Shown: one piece after another, positions 4,563 to 18,400 of the stretch
How positions within the stretch are numbered: position 1 is the first letter of the stretch
Layout: each line of letters begins with the position of its first letter
IMG/VR virus record: IMGVR_UViG_3300010354_000167
Location: 1 to 44,084 of that record
DNA length: 44,084 nucleotides
Source: a virus
Reading direction: 5' to 3' (one strand)
Position numbers and translations under genes: made by a program
Notes under the pieces: model-generated
What the model saw: only the letters and a program-made list of their open reading frames with translations
What the model was told of the DNA's origin: nothing
The model's database searches: none

Positions 4563-6488
4563 ATGCCACTAGTAAATTTTACAAATCTGGACTTCAACCA
4601 GATAAAAGTCACGCTTAGAGATTACCTTAAGGCAAACTCTAACTTCACAGATTATGATTTTGAAGGGTCAAACCTTTCAACTATTCTGGATGTTCTGGCA
4701 TACAATACTTACATAACCTCATATAATGCAAACATGGTTGCAAATGAGGTTTTCATTGACAGTGCCACACTCAGAGAGAATGTAGTTGCACTCGCAAGAA
4801 ACATTGGATATATTCCAAGATCAAGAAAAGCAGCAAAAGCAACTGTAACTTTTTTCGTAAATGCATCAAATATTACACCAACACCTGCAACACTAACATT
4901 AAAGAAAGGTGTAGTTGCTACTTCTTCAGGAGCATTCGGAAATCAATCATTTGTATTTTCGATTTTAGAAGATGTGACAGTTCCCGTTTTTGATGGGATA
5001 GCATCTTTCGATGATTTAAAGATTTATGAGGGTGTGCTTTTAACTAATAACTTCACATATACTGCAAGGAATCCAAATCAAAGATATATTTTACCAAACG
5101 CAGGAATTGACACTGAGCTCATATCAGTAACAGTCAAAAACAATGAGCAAGCTACTGCAATAGTCAAATATGCTTTTCAAGACAGTCTCTTTAATATTGA
5201 TGGGGACTCGAAAGTATATTTCCTCCAAGAAATTGAAGATGAACGTTATGAACTAATCTTCGGTGATGGATTTTTTGGTAAAAACTTAGAGGAAGGAAAC
5301 TTCATAGCAGCAAACTATATTGTTTCAAATGGCGATAGTGCAAATGGTGTCAATCAGTTTACTTTTTCTGGAAGAATAACATATACCAGAAACTCAGTTG
5401 AATATACTGTATCATCTGGAATTTCTCTCGTTACAACTGTTCTACCATCCACAGGTGGAGAAAACATAGAAACAGTAGAATCTATTAAAAAGTATGCACC
5501 AAGAATCTATGCATCACAAAATAGAGCTCTAACTGCAAATGATTTTGAAACATTGATTCCTTCTAGAATATATCCAGAAACTGAGTCTATCTCAGTGTTT
5601 GGTGGAGAAGACCTCATTCCTCCACAGTATGGAAAAGTGTTTATAAGTATAAAACCAAGATTTGGTGACTTTATCCCCAATCTTGAAAAAGAAAGTATAA
5701 AGTTGAAGTTAAAGAAATATGCAGTTGCTGGAATAGTTCCCGAAATATTGGATCTAAAATACCTTTACATAGAAACAAACTCTAAAGTATATTACAACAC
5801 TAACTTGGCACCAAGTTCAGCGTATGTTTCAAGTATCATCCAATCAAATGTGACAAAATATTCGGAATCCACAGAACTCAATCGTTATGGCGCAAGATTT
5901 AAGTACAGCAAATATTTAAAACTAATAGATGATAGTCACGAATCTATCACCTCAAATATTACGACTCTTCAAATGAGAAGAGATTTGAGAGTTGTTTTAA
6001 ATACGATTGCTGAATATCAGATCGGATTTGGTAATGAGTTTCATATTAATAGTATGAGTGGATATAACATCAAATCTTCTGGGTTCAAAATCTCTGGATT
6101 ATCACAGACAGTATATCTCTCGGATTTACCAAACACTGATAGATTAACTGGATCTTTATTTTTATTTACTGTAGATTCTACAAATTCAACATCTCCCACT
6201 GTTTTGAGGAGAAATGTTGGTAGGGTTGACTATAAAAATGGAATCATTACTATCAATCCTATTAATATCTTATCCGGAAAAATAAAGGACGGACAAACTA
6301 TTATTGAAGTTTCTACCACTCCCAAATCAAATGATGTCGTCGGAAAACAGGATCTTTATTTGCAACTAGATATTAATAACAGTGTTTTTGATATGGTTGT
6401 TGATGAAATTTCATCTGGATTGGATCCTTCAGCATCAAACTACATCGTATCTTCAAGCTACAACAACGGGAACCTAGTAAGATCATAA
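4563..6488 (+). CDS. gp6: Baseplate wedge subunit gp6
   Basis: 641 residues, close to T4 gp6 (660). In T4, gp6 dimers form the continuous inner ring of the baseplate wedges and join neighbouring wedges. The N-terminal region (FTNLDFNQIKVTLRDYLKA, SNLSTILDVLAYNTYITSYNANM, then FIDSATLRENVVALARNIGY) is the typical opening of the family, which also includes the J-type baseplate proteins of other phages. The central part carries FGDGFFGK (around 238) and TGGENIETVESIKKYAPRIY, also characteristic. The start touches the gp25 stop with no gap, and one base separates its stop from gp7. Confidence 0.93.
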   Translation: MPLVNFTNLDFNQIKVTLRDYLKANSNFTDYDFEGSNLSTILDVLAYNTYITSYNANMVANEVFIDSATLRENVVALARNIGYIPRSRKAAKATVTFFVNASNITPTPATLTLKKGVVATSSGAFGNQSFVFSILEDVTVPVFDGIASFDDLKIYEGVLLTNNFTYTARNPNQRYILPNAGIDTELISVTVKNNEQATAIVKYAFQDSLFNIDGDSKVYFLQEIEDERYELIFGDGFFGKNLEEGNFIAANYIVSNGDSANGVNQFTFSGRITYTRNSVEYTVSSGISLVTTVLPSTGGENIETVESIKKYAPRIYASQNRALTANDFETLIPSRIYPETESISVFGGEDLIPPQYGKVFISIKPRFGDFIPNLEKESIKLKLKKYAVAGIVPEILDLKYLYIETNSKVYYNTNLAPSSAYVSSIIQSNVTKYSESTELNRYGARFKYSKYLKLIDDSHESITSNITTLQMRRDLRVVLNTIAEYQIGFGNEFHINSMSGYNIKSSGFKISGLSQTVYLSDLPNTDRLTGSLFLFTVDSTNSTSPTVLRRNVGRVDYKNGIITINPINILSGKIKDGQTIIEVSTTPKSNDVVGKQDLYLQLDINNSVFDMVVDEISSGLDPSASNYIVSSSYNNGNLVRS

Positions 6489-6489
6489 A

Positions 6490-9400
6490 ATGACAGAAAA
6501 AAGAGTACAATTTAAAGATATCGTTAAGAATCAACTGCCACAGTATGTGAAGGAGGAATTCCCACTAGTTGGTGAGTTCTTAAGTCAGTATTATTTGGCA
6601 CAAGAATTTCAAGGTGCTCCTGTTGATTTGATACAAAACATTGACAGGTACATTAAAGTTGATTCTACAACCAATCTTACAGATTTTACTTCCTTAGGAT
6701 CCGATATATCTCCTATCGATACCGAAATATCTGTAGATCTCCTAAATTCGGAAAAAGGCACTGATGGGTTTCCCGAAAAATATGGATTGATCTCTATTGA
6801 CAATGAACTGATACTATATGAGACAAAGACATTAAATGGTTTTAGTAATTGCTATAGGGGATTTAGTGGTGTAGTTTCTTATAAGAATACAAACGTAGGT
6901 ATAGCATCCACTTACAAATTACGTTCTTCGGATGAGTTGGTATTTAAGGATTCTGATTCAGAATCTCACACCTCTGGAACAAAGATCTATAACTTGAGTT
7001 CCTTATTTTTAAAGGAGTTTCTCATTAAGTTAAAGTATCAACTAGCTCCTGGATTTGAAAATAGATCTTTCACAGAAAAAGTACAAGAATCCACGCTGAT
7101 TAAGCAGTTAAAAGATTTCTACAAGAGTAAAGGAACTGACCAATCATTTGAGATTCTTTTTAAGGCTCTCTATGGAGAAAAAGTTACTGTACTGAGACCA
7201 AAGGATGTTCTTTTTAGACCATCTGATGCTCAATATAAAATAACTAATGATTTAGTAGTAGAAAAAATAACAGGACCTGTAGAAGAACTTCCAAACTCAA
7301 CTCTATTTCAGAATACTTATTTCAATATACCTGAGGCATATGGACCAGTAACTGAAATAGAAAACGTAGTATCTGATGACGGTAAGGTATTCTATAAACT
7401 GAAAATAGATGGTGGATATAATAGAGACCCTGCTTTCGATGGTGCAATTTATGGAAAGTTTTCTGTACATCCAAAAACAAGAACTATTGGTAGATATGGA
7501 CCAACATCAGTCACTCTGGACGTAGATTCTACTGTTGGATTCCCATCCAGTGGAGAAGTTGTTGTAACCTATCAGGATGGAAAAACAGGAGTAATTTCAT
7601 ATTCATCTAAGAATTTAACACAGTTCTTAGATTGTAACAATATTACTGACGTTATACTAGACAATTCAATAGTTGGCGTCAACACTTATGCGAGTGCAGT
7701 AACCGGTTTTGGTACTGAAATTAGGGTTAGAATCAACTCAATTTTGAGTGGAGTAGATTTGCCCGAAGACTCGCATTATTACAGTAAAGAAGATACTGCA
7801 AGAATAAAAACCTTAGGATTTGATGGGGAAGATGTTAAATCCAAACATTGGGTATTTAATATTTCACCAATATATGAGGTAGAATCCTACACTCTTGTAG
7901 ATTTTTCCGACCAAACCTATTCTCTGACATTAAAAAATAATCATGTCTTTAGACTTGGTGATAAAATTGAGATTATTGATAGTTCAGGAAATATAAAAGA
8001 TTCTACTGTTGTCGATGTATTTTCCAGTAAGAATATTTCTATTAGTGGACAAGGACCTCTAAATGACGATTTTTATAAGGTAAAAAGAAATCTTTTAAAA
8101 GCAAATCTATCAAATTTCAATCTATCAAATTCACTAACGGCAAACATACAGAACGTTTATCGTGATGAAGAAAAGGCTTTAGTTGCATCATCTTCCCTGC
8201 CATATTATCCAAATCAGTCTTTAGATATTAATGATAGATCAGTAACTTTTTCTGGAACTTTCAGTGGAAGTACTTTTAAAGTAACATCCCTAGTAGATCA
8301 TGGATTCTATACTGGCGATTGTGTTTATTATTCTCCAGAAAAAACTATAGTATCAACACTAGATGCTGATGGAAACGAGCAAGTAGAAACTGTGGTTTCT
8401 TCTTCACTTTTTGCTGAAGGGATTTATTTTATAAAAAGAGTAGATGCTAATCAAGTAAAATTTGCGAAGAGTAGATCTGATATTTTATATGGAAAATATT
8501 TGTCTTTGGAAGATTCTTCCACCGTCAATAATAATGTTTTAACTCCATATGAGTTTTATGAAAAAACCATAAACACGCAAAAACTTTTTAGAGAAATTTC
8601 CTCTCCAATTGTAACAACAGAAAAGTATGAAACTCCTCACGGATTTACTGGAATTCTAGTGAATGGAGTAGAAATATTAAACTACAAGTCAAGAGATAAA
8701 GTAATCTATGGTCCTATAGAAAAAGTAGATGTTTTATCCAGTGGATCTGGATATGATGTAATCAACCCACCACAATTAGTAGTATCGGATTCAGTTGGTT
8801 TCGGTGCTACTGGATATTGTGCAGTATCAGGTTCTTTACAAGAAATAAGAATAATTGATCCTGGATTCGATTACCAAGAAGTTCCGACAATAAAAATAAC
8901 TGGTGGTAATGGATCTGGGGCTGAAGCAAAAGTCAACATGAAGCAGGTATCTCATGAAGTTACCTTTAATTCTGAGATTCAATCTGGGTTGGTTGGATTG
9001 GGTAGCGCAGTATCCACTATAGGATTTTCTACAGACCATAAGTTTAAAAATGGCGAGCAAGTAATATACAGGACATATTCACAGACTGCGGTTGGTGGAT
9101 TATCCACAGATGCAGTTTATTACGTCTCAAAAAAATCATCAACATCAATAAAGTTACATAGAACTCTGAATGATTCAGTTATTGGTGTTAATACAGTATT
9201 TTTGACCAGTTATGGTTTGGGTAATCACGTATTTGAATCAACTACGAAGAAACTTGCTTTAGGTTCTGTAACTATTGCAAACTCTGGATTTGGATATCAA
9301 AATAAAAAGAGATCAGTTTCTTCTTCGGGTATAAGCACATCATTAGATATTATCATTATAGAAAATCATGATTTTTCCTCCGGAGAAATCGTTGAATATT

Positions 9401-12400
9401 CAACCGCAGGATCTGTTATTGGTGGTTTAACCAATAATGCAAATTATTATGTGACAAAGGTTGATAATGATAGATTTAGATTATCTCAAGTTGGGTCCGG
9501 ATCTTCAGATTATTACTATCAAACAAAACAATATGTAGACCTTACATCAAAAAATGACTCTATTCACTTCTTCAATTACACGCCTATTAGTGTTGAACTA
9601 ATTGGAAATGTTGGATTATCCTCAGAATACAAAGCACAGATTCAACCAATCTTTAGAGGAGAAATCACTTCAGTAAACTTAGAATCTAAAGGTTCTTCAT
9701 ATGGTGTTGATGATATTTTAAATGTAGACAGACAACCATTGTTTGCAACAATATCTGGATCCAATGCAGAACTGTATCCAATTATATTAAATGGACAAAT
9801 AAAAGAAGTTTTAGTTAATAATGTAGGAAAAAATTACACATCTTCTCCAGATCTAATTGTTACTGGTTCTGGATTTGGTGCTGTTCTAACTCCTATTGTA
9901 CTAAACAATCAGATTGTTGAGGTAAAAATAATATCTGGAGGATCTGGATATTCACAAAACTCCACTCAAGTTGTTGCCGTACATACGGGTAGTGGTGCAA
10001 ACTTTAATGCAAAAATAAAAACTTGGACAGTCAATAACTTCCAAAAGTATATTAACAATATTACTAAAGACGATGGATTTTTGACAAATGGAACCAATCC
10101 AAATTTTGAACTACAATATGCTCACATATATGCACCAAGAAAGTTAAGGGAGATTCTATATTCAGTAGATCAGGGAGGAAATACTCTATATTCGAACTCC
10201 GACTTAAGGATTTCGAATAATGCAGAAATATCTTCTAAGGATCACTCTCCAATAATAGGATGGGCATATGATGGACACCCCATCTACGGTCCATATGGAT
10301 ATTCAACAAAATCTGGAGGATCAGTTTCTCAACTAAAGAGTGGATATAAAGTATCTCTTGATTCGCATAGACCTTCTTTACAAAATTACCCAGAAGGATT
10401 TTTTATTGAAGACTATAAGTATTATCCAGATGCAGATGATACTGTACTGGATGAAAACAATGGAAGATTCTGTGTGACACCAGAGTTTCCAAATGGAACT
10501 TATGCATATTTTGCAACGGTTGATGATTCTTCAGTAGAATCATCAGGTCCTTTCGTTGGATATAAAAAACCAATATTCCCATATTTGATCGGTAAAAATT
10601 ATAACTCAAAGCCAAATGAGTTTAACTTTAAGAGATCTTCAAACCAAGATGATATTGATCTAAATCAAACTACCTGGATTAGAAGTACATACTCATATAA
10701 CCTAACGGAAAATGAGTCTACTTATGAATATATTACTTTACCAAACAAGCTAAGTCAAACAATTGATATTACTGGAGTATCTCCGGGATCAATTGATAGA
10801 ATAGGTATCTTCAGCGGTGGAGATGGATACAAGGTCAATGATTCATTAATCTTTAATAATGTTGATACTAATGGAAAGATAAGAGGAAACGGGTTATCTG
10901 CTGTAGTTTCAAGTTTGTCCGGAAAATCAGTATCTAACATTAGTATTGCTAGTTCAACTTTATATGATATTGAAATTTATCCATCAAGAAATAAAGGTGA
11001 TTATGTTGTATATAACGCAACTCCACATAATTTCAAAAACTTCGATCTAGTTTCAATATCAGGATTAAGTACAACATCATCCCTGATCGAAGGAAACTAC
11101 ATTGCAGGTATTCAAACTCATAAGTTATCTCTGGTAGGAGTTGGTACAACAACGGTTGGTATAGCATCGGTTGGGATTACTGGAATAGTCACTTACATCT
11201 CGGTAAGGGGAAATCTTGATTTCTCAAACATCAGAGATAACGATGTATTCACAATCAATAGTGAAAAGATAAAAGTTCTAAATGTTGATGCTATATCATC
11301 TAGATTGAGAATCTTGAGACAGGTTAATGAAACAGTAGGAACTTCACATTCTGTGACTTCTGTTTTATACGAAGATCCAAGAAAAGTGATCATTAGGGCA
11401 GGGTTTAATACAGAATATTCATATTCTGTAAATAGACAAATTTATTTTAACCCTAAAGATTCGGTTGCCTTGGGCACAAGTGCAGCGGTGGGTGTAGGAA
11501 CTACCATCACATTCTCAAATCCAGGAGCTGGAGCAACTCAAATTTTTGCTCCAAACAGATCCATATACTTACCAAATCACAACCTGAACACAAATGATGT
11601 ATTGACTTATGAAACTAATGGTGGAAGTCCAATTGTAATATCTTATACGGGAATAGGTACAACAACACTTGCTACCAACTCTTCACTGTATGCGGCAAAA
11701 ATAAGTAATGATCTGATTGGATTATCAACCGTTGCTGTTGGTTTAGGGTCTACAGGATTCTTCTCTGGGCTAACGACTAGTACAGGTCTCTTGTATTTTG
11801 TTGGACTCGGTACTGGAACAAATCATAGTTTTAAAACAAACTATTCAGTCTTGACTGGACAAATATCCAGAAATATAGTAACTGTTTCCACAGCACAAAC
11901 TCATGGACTTTCGAATGATGATATTGTTAATATTGATGTCAATCCTTCTATCTCAACATCTTTTGTTGTCAAATATGATGATTATAATAGAAAACTAGTA
12001 ATAAATCCCAAAACATTTACAGCATCCGATGTAGATGTGGATGCAAATTCTATTACTATTCTAAATCATGGATTAAACAGTGGACAAAAGGTAATTCACA
12101 CTTCAGCATCACCATCCTCTGGACTGGTAAATGAAGGTATCTACTATGTTGTTTTTGTTGATAAAAACACTATAAAACTATCAGATAGTTACTTCAACTC
12201 AAAAAATAAAAAACCATCTATTGTTGATATTACATCCACATCTTTAGGAACTATTTCTCCAATCAATCCTCCATTGGAGTTATATAAGGATTCAGTGGTA
12301 ACATTCGATCTTTCCGATTCTTCATTATCATATGTTTATCAATCAATAAGATATCCCGCTTTTAGATTTGAGATTTATAAAGATTCCTCATTTAAAAATA

Positions 12401-15400
12401 TATTCGACTCTTCAGAAGAATCAAGGACTTTTAATGTTCAGAGATCTGGTTTAGTCGGTGTTAATTCTGATGCAAAACTAACTTTAATTGTTGATGAGTA
12501 TTTACCACAAACATTATATTATGGTTTGGTTCCTGTATCAGATGGAAGTTCTCCCATAGAAAAGAGAGAAGCATCTTATGATGGAACTATTGATTCTTAT
12601 AATCAACTGCAAATAAAATATAGTCTATATAACGGTTCCCATAAAGTTTCCGTTGCTACATCAACATCATTTGTATATTTTCTCCCAACTGAACCAGAAA
12701 AATCATCTTACATATCATCAACTTCGGATCTGAAATATTCTACAGATTCTTTATCCGCATATGGTCCCATTGAAAATGTAAAAATAACAAATAGAGGATT
12801 TAACTACTATTCATTACCAGGCATTTCTACCGTAGTTTCTTCTATTGGTAATGGTGCAATATTGGAAACTTTTGGAGAGACCATAGGTAAAGTTAAAAAA
12901 ACAAAAATAATTAATGTTGGATTTGATTTTCCATCGGATAAAACACTAAGACCAAAAATTTGTTTACCGAAAGTTATAAAAATTGATAGATTATCTTCTT
13001 TTGATTCTATCGGAATCACCTCTCTAGGTAGAGGATATGTTTCCGCACCAAAACTATTGGTTTTTGATGGAAAAACCAAAAACATTGTTCCGGAAGTTGA
13101 TCTGAGTTATAAGATTGGAGAAACTAATGTAACTATCAAAAATAATACTTATGGAATAAGTGATACTACACCCATCATTCTCCCAATACAAAACTCTAAT
13201 GGTGTTGGCATAGCAACTATATCATATAACCCAACAAATAAAAAAGTAACTGTTGGGTTATCTACTGGATTTAGTAGCATAGAATCATTCCCATTTAGTG
13301 TTAATGATAGAGTTTTAATAGAAAATATTAGTGTAGGTATTGGATCAACAGGAAGGGGATTTAACTCAGAAAATTATAACTATCAGTTATTCACATTAAC
13401 TGAAGTTGACTCTAGTATTGGTGGAATAGGATCGGTTACTTACAGTTTAGATGGATATTTGAATGGTTCAGATTTCCCAGGATCATTTAATCCATCAAAT
13501 TCTGCGGGAAGAATAATCCCAGAAAAATTCTTCCCAATATTCAAAGTCATTCTTAAAAAAAATGAATACAAAAAAGGTGAAATTGTTGAATCTGGAGAAT
13601 CTGTTGGTGTTGTTGAAAACTGGGATTCTATAACAAATTATCTGAAAATAAGCACTAAAGATACTTTCAATGTTGGTTCTCATATTAAGGGATTGTCATC
13701 AAAAACTCAAGGTGTAGCTTCTTCAATAACGGAGTTTGATTGCTACGCAAAGATAGATTCAACTTCCAAATTTGAAAATGGGTGGCAAACTGATGCTGGA
13801 TTTTTAAATGACAATCTACAAAAAATACAGGATAGTTTCTACTATCAAAACTTCTCATATTCTCTAAAATCTAGAATAGACTACGATACTTGGAACGATG
13901 CGGTAAGCACACTAAATCATACGGTAGGATTTAAAAAGTTTGCAGATTATCAATTAGAATCTAAAGTTTCTGGGGATACTAACACCTCTTTAACAGTTGG
14001 AGTTTCAACTCAAACTACCGGTGTCGATGTTGTAGTTGATATGGTTGGGTATGGAAACCTGAATTGCGTTCCAGATTTTGATATTGCAAAAGAAAACTCT
14101 TTAAGAATAGGATCACGAGTATTTTCAAATCAAATATCTTTTGGAAATAGAGTTTTAACAGATTACTTTGAATCTTTTGGAAATAGAGTCTTATCTATTG
14201 ATGATTTCAGTTCACAATTTAACAGTAATCCTCGTCCAACAATCTATAGTGAAGTTCATAGATTTGATTTAAGATCTATACGAGCTCAAAAATATATAAC
14301 ATATATTAAAGATAGAAGATACACTGGACAAAGACAGGTATTGTTAGTCAGTTTACTTCACGACGATTCTGTTGGTTATCTGAATCAATATGGAAGAGTA
14401 GAAACAACTTATGATTTGGGATCTTTTGATTTTACAATAGATGGATCTGAAGGTGTTCTACTTTATTACCCAACAAGGTATACTATAAATGATTATGATG
14501 TTGCAACTATATCATATAACATAAAAGATGATCTGGTTGGAGTTGGAACAACTACCATTGGATCTATTATTACCATAGACACCAACTATACATCTACTGT
14601 TGGTGTTGCAACGACCACGATTGTTAGTTTTGCTACAACTACTTATACTTCAGCAAAAATATTAGTTGAGATATCTTCCAATGGAGAATATGAGTTTGAT
14701 GAGTTGAGTGTTATTCATGATGGAACAAATGTAGAACTTATTGACTATGGGCAACTAGTATCTTCACCATCCATTTATTCTTCAAGTGGATATGGTACAT
14801 ATTATCCATATATCTCCGGATCAACTTTAAAAATTGATTTTATACCAAACTCGACAGTAGGATCCGCAACAACTATCAATACAATAAAAGTTTCAATAGC
14901 GGGAACTTCCGCAACTGGTATTGGAACTCTTGATATGAAACATGCTCGCCTCGAAGCCAGAAATATTTCTATTCCATCATCTGCTTCTCCCGGAATATCA
15001 ACTATTCTAAGTTTCTCCGGAGATTATAATGGCGCTTACTGCTTGGTTCAAATTTCAGATTTAACTAATAATAGGCATCAGTTCTCGGAAGTTATTATAG
15101 TCAATGATGATGCAACAGAAGATGCATTTATCACTGAATTTGGCAATCTAGAAACTTACGCTGGTCTTGGTACTATTGGAGCATCGGTAACAGGTCTTGG
15201 GCAAACAACACAGTTAATATTCAGACCATTACCAAATATCCAAACTGAAGTCAAGGTTTATGCAAATATTTTGAGAATTGAAGACGATAGTAAAGATCTT
15301 GTGGATCTGAACAATGGAACAATAGAAACAAATTATGGAGTATATTATGGAACTGAAAGAGACTTGAGAAGGTCTTTCGATCTTACTCATAAATCTTATC

Positions 15401-18400
15401 CAATTTTTGAAAGATATTTCTCCGGATTAAGTTCTTCTGTTATCAATACTTCAGATAATACTATTGAGATACCAAGTCACTTCTTTGTAACTGGAGAAAA
15501 AGTAACATATAACTATGCGGGAGCAGGAACAACCCAAGCGGTTGGAATAGCAACAACCACTATAACAGGTCTTGGATCTACTGATAAACTACCAACAGAA
15601 CTTTATATCGTTAAAGTAAATGAAAATAAAGTAAGAGTTGCGGCTTCTGCAACGGATGCTTTAAAATCAATTCCAAATACTTTGGATTTAACGTCTGTTG
15701 GAATAGGAACATCTCACAGATTTATTGCACACAATCAAAACTCCAAAGTATTAGTTGCTCTTGATAATATTATCCAATCACCAGTTGTTGCTACCTCACA
15801 AACAACCACATTATCGAAGAACCTATTTACAACTGAAGATATCTTGTTTGTGAGTGGCATAACATCTTTCTTTGGTGGAGATTTGATAAGACTTGGCGAT
15901 GAGATTATGAGAATTGATGCAGTTGGAATCGGAAGTACCAATGCAATAAGAGTTAGAAGACCTTGGTTAGGGACTGTCGTTTCTGGATATTCAACGGGTT
16001 CTTTAGTAACAAAAGTTACTGGAACTTACAATATTGTTGGAAGTAATATTAATTTTGTAGAAGCACCTTATGGGAATATTCCAATATCATCGACAACAAA
16101 CCCACCAGACGAGAGAGATTGGACAGGAATAGCAACCGGATCCAGTTTCCAAGGAAGATCTTTTATGAGATCTGGAATAACAAATAGTTCTAACGAATCT
16201 TATTATAAGAACTATGTTTTTGATGATATATCAAGATCTTTCAATGGTACAAATAGAACATTTACTCTAAGATCATCTGGAATAAATGTTTCTGGTATTT
16301 CTAATGAAAATGCAGTCATTTTAATAAATGATGTATTCCAGGGACCAGGAACAAATGTAGATTATACATTGATAGAAAACTCTGGAATTACATCCGTCAG
16401 ATTTGCGGGCACTGCATCTTCCGTTTCTTACGATGTAAATACCTCAAATCTACCTATTGGTGGGATAATTCTTTCTGTTGGATCAACTGAAGGATTTGGA
16501 TATCAACCTCTAGTTGCCGCTGGTGGCACCGCTATAGTTTCTGGACTGGGAACCATTTCTTCAGTAAGCATTGCTAATAGTGGATCTGGATATCGAGTAG
16601 GAATACAAACAGTAAGAGTTGGAGTAAAAACATCAGACAATAATGGTTTCTATCTTAATTTCATTGGAACTGCTGTTGTTAGTAATGGAAACGTAGTGAG
16701 CATCGGTATTACAAATCCTGGTGTCGGATACACTTCTTCAAATCCACCAAAAGTTGTTATCGATAATCCATTATCATATTCAGATATTTCTCTGATTTAT
16801 AGCAACTCTTCTCCGTCTGGATCTGGGGCATCGGCAACTGTTGATGTAGTTGTTGGTCAAGGATCAAGTGTTATTAGTTTTGAGATTAAAAATACTGGTT
16901 ATGGATATAGAGAAGGAGAAATCCTAACAGTTCCTGTTGGAGGTTTAACTGGAATACCAACAACATCATCATTCAAAGAATTCCAGTTGACAATACAAAA
17001 TGTATTCTCGGATAAGTTTACTGGATGGTCCGTTGGAGAACTTCAAACACTTGATGATATTTCAGACCTGTTTGACGGGGAAACTACTACTTTCCCATTA
17101 AAAGTTTCTGGCAACTTAATTTCTATCAAATCTGCTAAAGGATCAAATATTAATGTTCAAGATTTACTCTTGGTATTTGTGAATGATATACTCCAAGTTC
17201 CAGGTGAGGGATATGTCTTTGAAGGTGGAAGTATTATTACCTTTACCGAAGCACCAAAGGGTACAAGTTTAGATATTCCCGGAACAAATGACAAATGTAA
17301 GATTATTTTCTACAAAGGAAGTGGATCAGTTGATGTTATTGAAAGAAATATACTAGAGACTGTTAAAGTTGGAGATGGACTTACTTTTGGGTATGATTCA
17401 TTACTTGGACAGCAACCAACTCTCCAAGAAGAAGAAAGAACAGTTACTTCAATAGTAGCAACTGATTTAGTTAATACTAATCCATACTTTGGACCAGGAA
17501 ATACTGAAGATGAGTCTCTTGCCAGAACTATCACTTGGTGTCGCCAGACTGAGGACAAAATAATTGATGAAAAAGAGATCTCTAAAGATAGAATGCTGTA
17601 TGAGCCTGTTATAAATCCTGTTGCATATTTAACAAAAACTGTTGGTATCGGATCTACTATTGTTTACGTTGATAATCTCAGACCATTCTTTAATCAAATC
17701 AATGAAAGTAGCACTAGTTTAACTTTCCAAAAAGAGATCACATTTATCTCCCAGGATACTAAGACATCAGCAGCAGCAACTGCAATAGTTTCTACTGCTG
17801 GAACAATAACCTCGGTAGTTATTAGTGATGGTGGGTTTGGATATTCTTCTGCTCCAACAGTAATATTTGAAAATCCAGTTGGTTTGGGAACAACATATAG
17901 AGCTTCTGGTATTGCCACGATTTCTTCATCGGGAATAGTGACTTCAATCTCCATTACTGGAATGGGAACTGGTTATTCTCAAGAAAGTTCTCCAATAGTC
18001 TTTATCGAACCACCAAAATCTGTGTCAGAAACAAATACAGTTTCCCAATATCAAGGAGACTTTGGTAGTATAGTTGGAATCTCAACAACTTCTGTTGGAG
18101 TTGCAGTAACAGGTATTGTTTTTGATCTTACTATTGAAAAAGACTCTTTCCTAAGAAATGCTTCAATAACAGGTGTTACAACAATAAGTGGAATACAAAC
18201 TGGTTACTATTTTGCTGTTTATAACACAAATATTGGATTGGGTGTCACATCACTTGACGAAAGCAATCAAATCATAGGTATTGGAACTACTTGTTTAGAT
18301 AACATCTATAGAGTTGCTGCAGTTTCCATAGCACAAACAGGTGCTCCTGGACTTGGTATTACCTATGTTGCTAGAGTTACTGTTAGTGTTTCTGGTTACA

